19,998 nt of DNA from Mucidula mucida. Its lineage: Eukaryota > Basidiomycota > Agaricomycetes > Agaricales > Physalacriaceae. The position numbers and the translations under genes are program-made. The stretch spans positions 1-19,998 of the forward strand of contig JADNYV010000615.1 in the NCBI GenBank assembly GCA_015501055.1, read 5' to 3'. Shown piece by piece: positions 18,734 through 19,998 of the stretch (positions are counted from its first letter, which is position 1; every line of letters starts with the position of its first letter). The notes under the pieces were generated by a model. The model saw nothing but the letters and a program-made list of their open reading frames with translations. It had not been told where the DNA came from and did not search any database.

Positions 18734-19473
18734 GAACCGCGAGTGCCATGGTGGTTACCGAGAGAACTAGATGAAGCGTTGTCCATGGGTTGGCAGAGTA
18801 AACGCAAAGAGTCGTTGCCCATTTTAGGAAGGCGACGATTCCCGATCAGCTGATCGGCGCGATCGTGAAGACTCGCTCGCATTCTTTGCGCATGCATTCC
18901 TGCTTGAGATTCCTACGCGTACAACACTGTTTTGATTTCATCAATAATACATCATCTTCGTTTTCTTCGCTCCTCAGCCGTAGGGATTCCTTTTTGCTGA
19001 GAAGGAGGTCTGTGCTTGCTTCCCGCCGTGTACCCTTTCCTCGCTATGTCATATAGCAATTCCTTACGCTTCGTGCGTCCTCGATTGATAGATATCTTCA
19101 TCGCCAAGATGTACTCTGAATAATGGCACACACATCTTCCCCCCAAGTAAGCGCGACGTCAATAAAGGCGTCTGAAGTTTGAGCGTGTCTGCGCCAACTT
19201 CGATCCGGAAAAGACGTAGAAGAACAAGGCAGACCTACGTCCAATCAGCGCGACATTCACACCAATAGCAAGAAAGAACCACGATTGAAAACCCTTGAAA
19301 ATGTCAGAAGAAAAGAATTACAACGCAATGTATCCCAAATGTGTGTAAGGAAGGCAAAAAATTCTCTAAGGATTCTGGAAAGCAGCGACGAATCTAACGA
19401 CGGAAATTACGGTATAAGTGATGAATGCAAATGATCAAAGTCCTTTGGTGTATGCTTGACTTCTTCTCCTCTA
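18734..19473. other. Intergenic or undetermined upstream region
   Basis: A small minus-strand ORF (18952-19146, 64 codons) ends in a very basic tail (ERRKRR) but has no splice partner or motif I can support. Another ORF (18640-18897) may contain an upstream exon of the acidic-tailed gene (MGNDSLRLLCQPMDNASSS). From 19150 to 19473 I see nothing beyond the expected 3' end of the phosphodiesterase gene. Confidence 0.3.
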
Positions 19474-19998
19474 TTAAATCTTGATCCTTGTTGGCATGTA
19501 CATCTCAAATGGACCGGCGACACTCTCCAGCCGCTTCTGCGAGGAAGACGCCAGGAGCATCTGGAATGGCGCGTAGTAATCCGGGGTTGTCCAGAGGAAT
19601 ATCCTCCATATTGCGAACCAATCTTCTCGTAATCCACTGCAGGGTGAAATTATGAGTGGCAGAGTCGTGTAGCAAGGGAGGGACATACCCTGCAAACCCA
19701 TTGCGGAGCTCGAGCCAGGTCTTGGTCACGTCCGTCAGGATAACATCAACACCCACCTGAGCCTTGAAACGGACAGTGTCGTTAGCGCTCCGGGTTGATA
19801 ATTAATACGTTGAGCGCTTACCTCCATCATGTGCTCAGCCTGTTCCACCGTCCATACCATGACCTGCTTATTCGCGGCCTTGCATTCCTCTCTGAACCTG
19901 TTGAATGTCAAAAACATCGACATCTAGACCGAAACGGCGTACTTCGCATCCGCCGACGCCAGCACACTGAACCTCACAGAGAAGATGGCAGTCCTCCA
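19474..19998 (-). CDS. Glycerophosphodiester phosphodiesterase-like, 3' end (runs off right edge)
   Basis: The family hydrolyses glycerophosphodiesters to glycerol-3-phosphate and an alcohol on a TIM-barrel. Visible exons are 19998-19978, 19923-19822, 19762-19689 and 19636-19474, with introns of 52-59 bp and matching phases. Landmarks are WRTAIFS, REECKAANKQVMVWTV, AEHMMEAQVGVDVILTDVTK (the last barrel strands with the family's V-W-T-V and GVD-ILTD pattern), then LRNGFAG, IFLWTTPDYYAPFQM and the C-terminal KRLESVAGPFEMY before TAA at 19474. The catalytic His and Glu residues of the N-terminal half are outside the window, so activity cannot be judged. The identification rests on the last barrel strands. 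Confidence 0.75.

Noticed and set aside
19530..19636. An apparent frame break in the phosphodiesterase gene between DYEKIGSQYG and IFLWTT.
   Set aside because: The true donor leaves phase 2 (exon end 19689), so the exon at 19636 reads GLREDWFAIWRIFLWTT without any break. The other frame was a coincidence.
1..19998. CRISPR arrays, bacterial operons, insertion sequences or rRNA genes.
   Set aside because: No regularly spaced short repeats, no ribosome binding sites and no rRNA-like sequence; intron-rich genes show this is eukaryotic DNA.

Overview
The window looks like nuclear DNA of a filamentous basidiomycete, probably an agaricomycete. Nearly every gene is cut by GT-AG introns of about 45-58 bp. 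One gene matches the basidiomycete DUF6534 membrane family, and a retroelement with the layout of fungal Ngaro elements is present. All identifications come from reading translations and splice signals by eye; no database search was run. Exon chains were accepted when reading phase stayed consistent.

Layout. Positions 1-1260 (minus) hold the 5' two thirds of a cytochrome P450, running off the left edge, with two apparent one-base frame breaks. Positions 1552-7887 are a tyrosine-recombinase retrotransposon of the Ngaro/DIRS order, coding on the minus strand: gag-like ORF, reverse transcriptase-RNase H split by a 141-bp intron, and a tyrosine recombinase. Split direct repeats (229 bp and 298 bp, each pair identical) flank it. 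Positions 8378-9049 (minus) are a WBP2-like GRAM protein. Positions 9146-9229 (plus) are an intron-containing tRNA-Arg(TCG). Positions 9620-11515 (plus) are a DUF6534-type membrane protein of about 17 tiny exons, converging on a short-chain dehydrogenase at 11595-12704 (minus).

Positions 13147-16688 form an arsenic-resistance neighbourhood. It has a 5'-truncated arsenite methyltransferase (minus), a bZIP factor (minus) and, divergent from the bZIP across about 130 bp, an ACR3 arsenite efflux permease (plus). The expected logic is regulator plus efflux pump, with methylation as a side route that seems lost here because the SAM-binding half of the methyltransferase is missing.

Positions 16853-17319 hold a possibly broken hypothetical membrane protein (minus). 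Positions 17742-18673 hold an unrecognised acidic-tailed protein (minus). Positions 19474-19998 hold the 3' end of a glycerophosphodiester phosphodiesterase-like gene (minus) that runs off the right edge. The most interesting items are the near-intact split-repeat retroelement with an intron in its polymerase, the arsenic cluster with a beheaded methyltransferase, and several 10-16 nt microexons.
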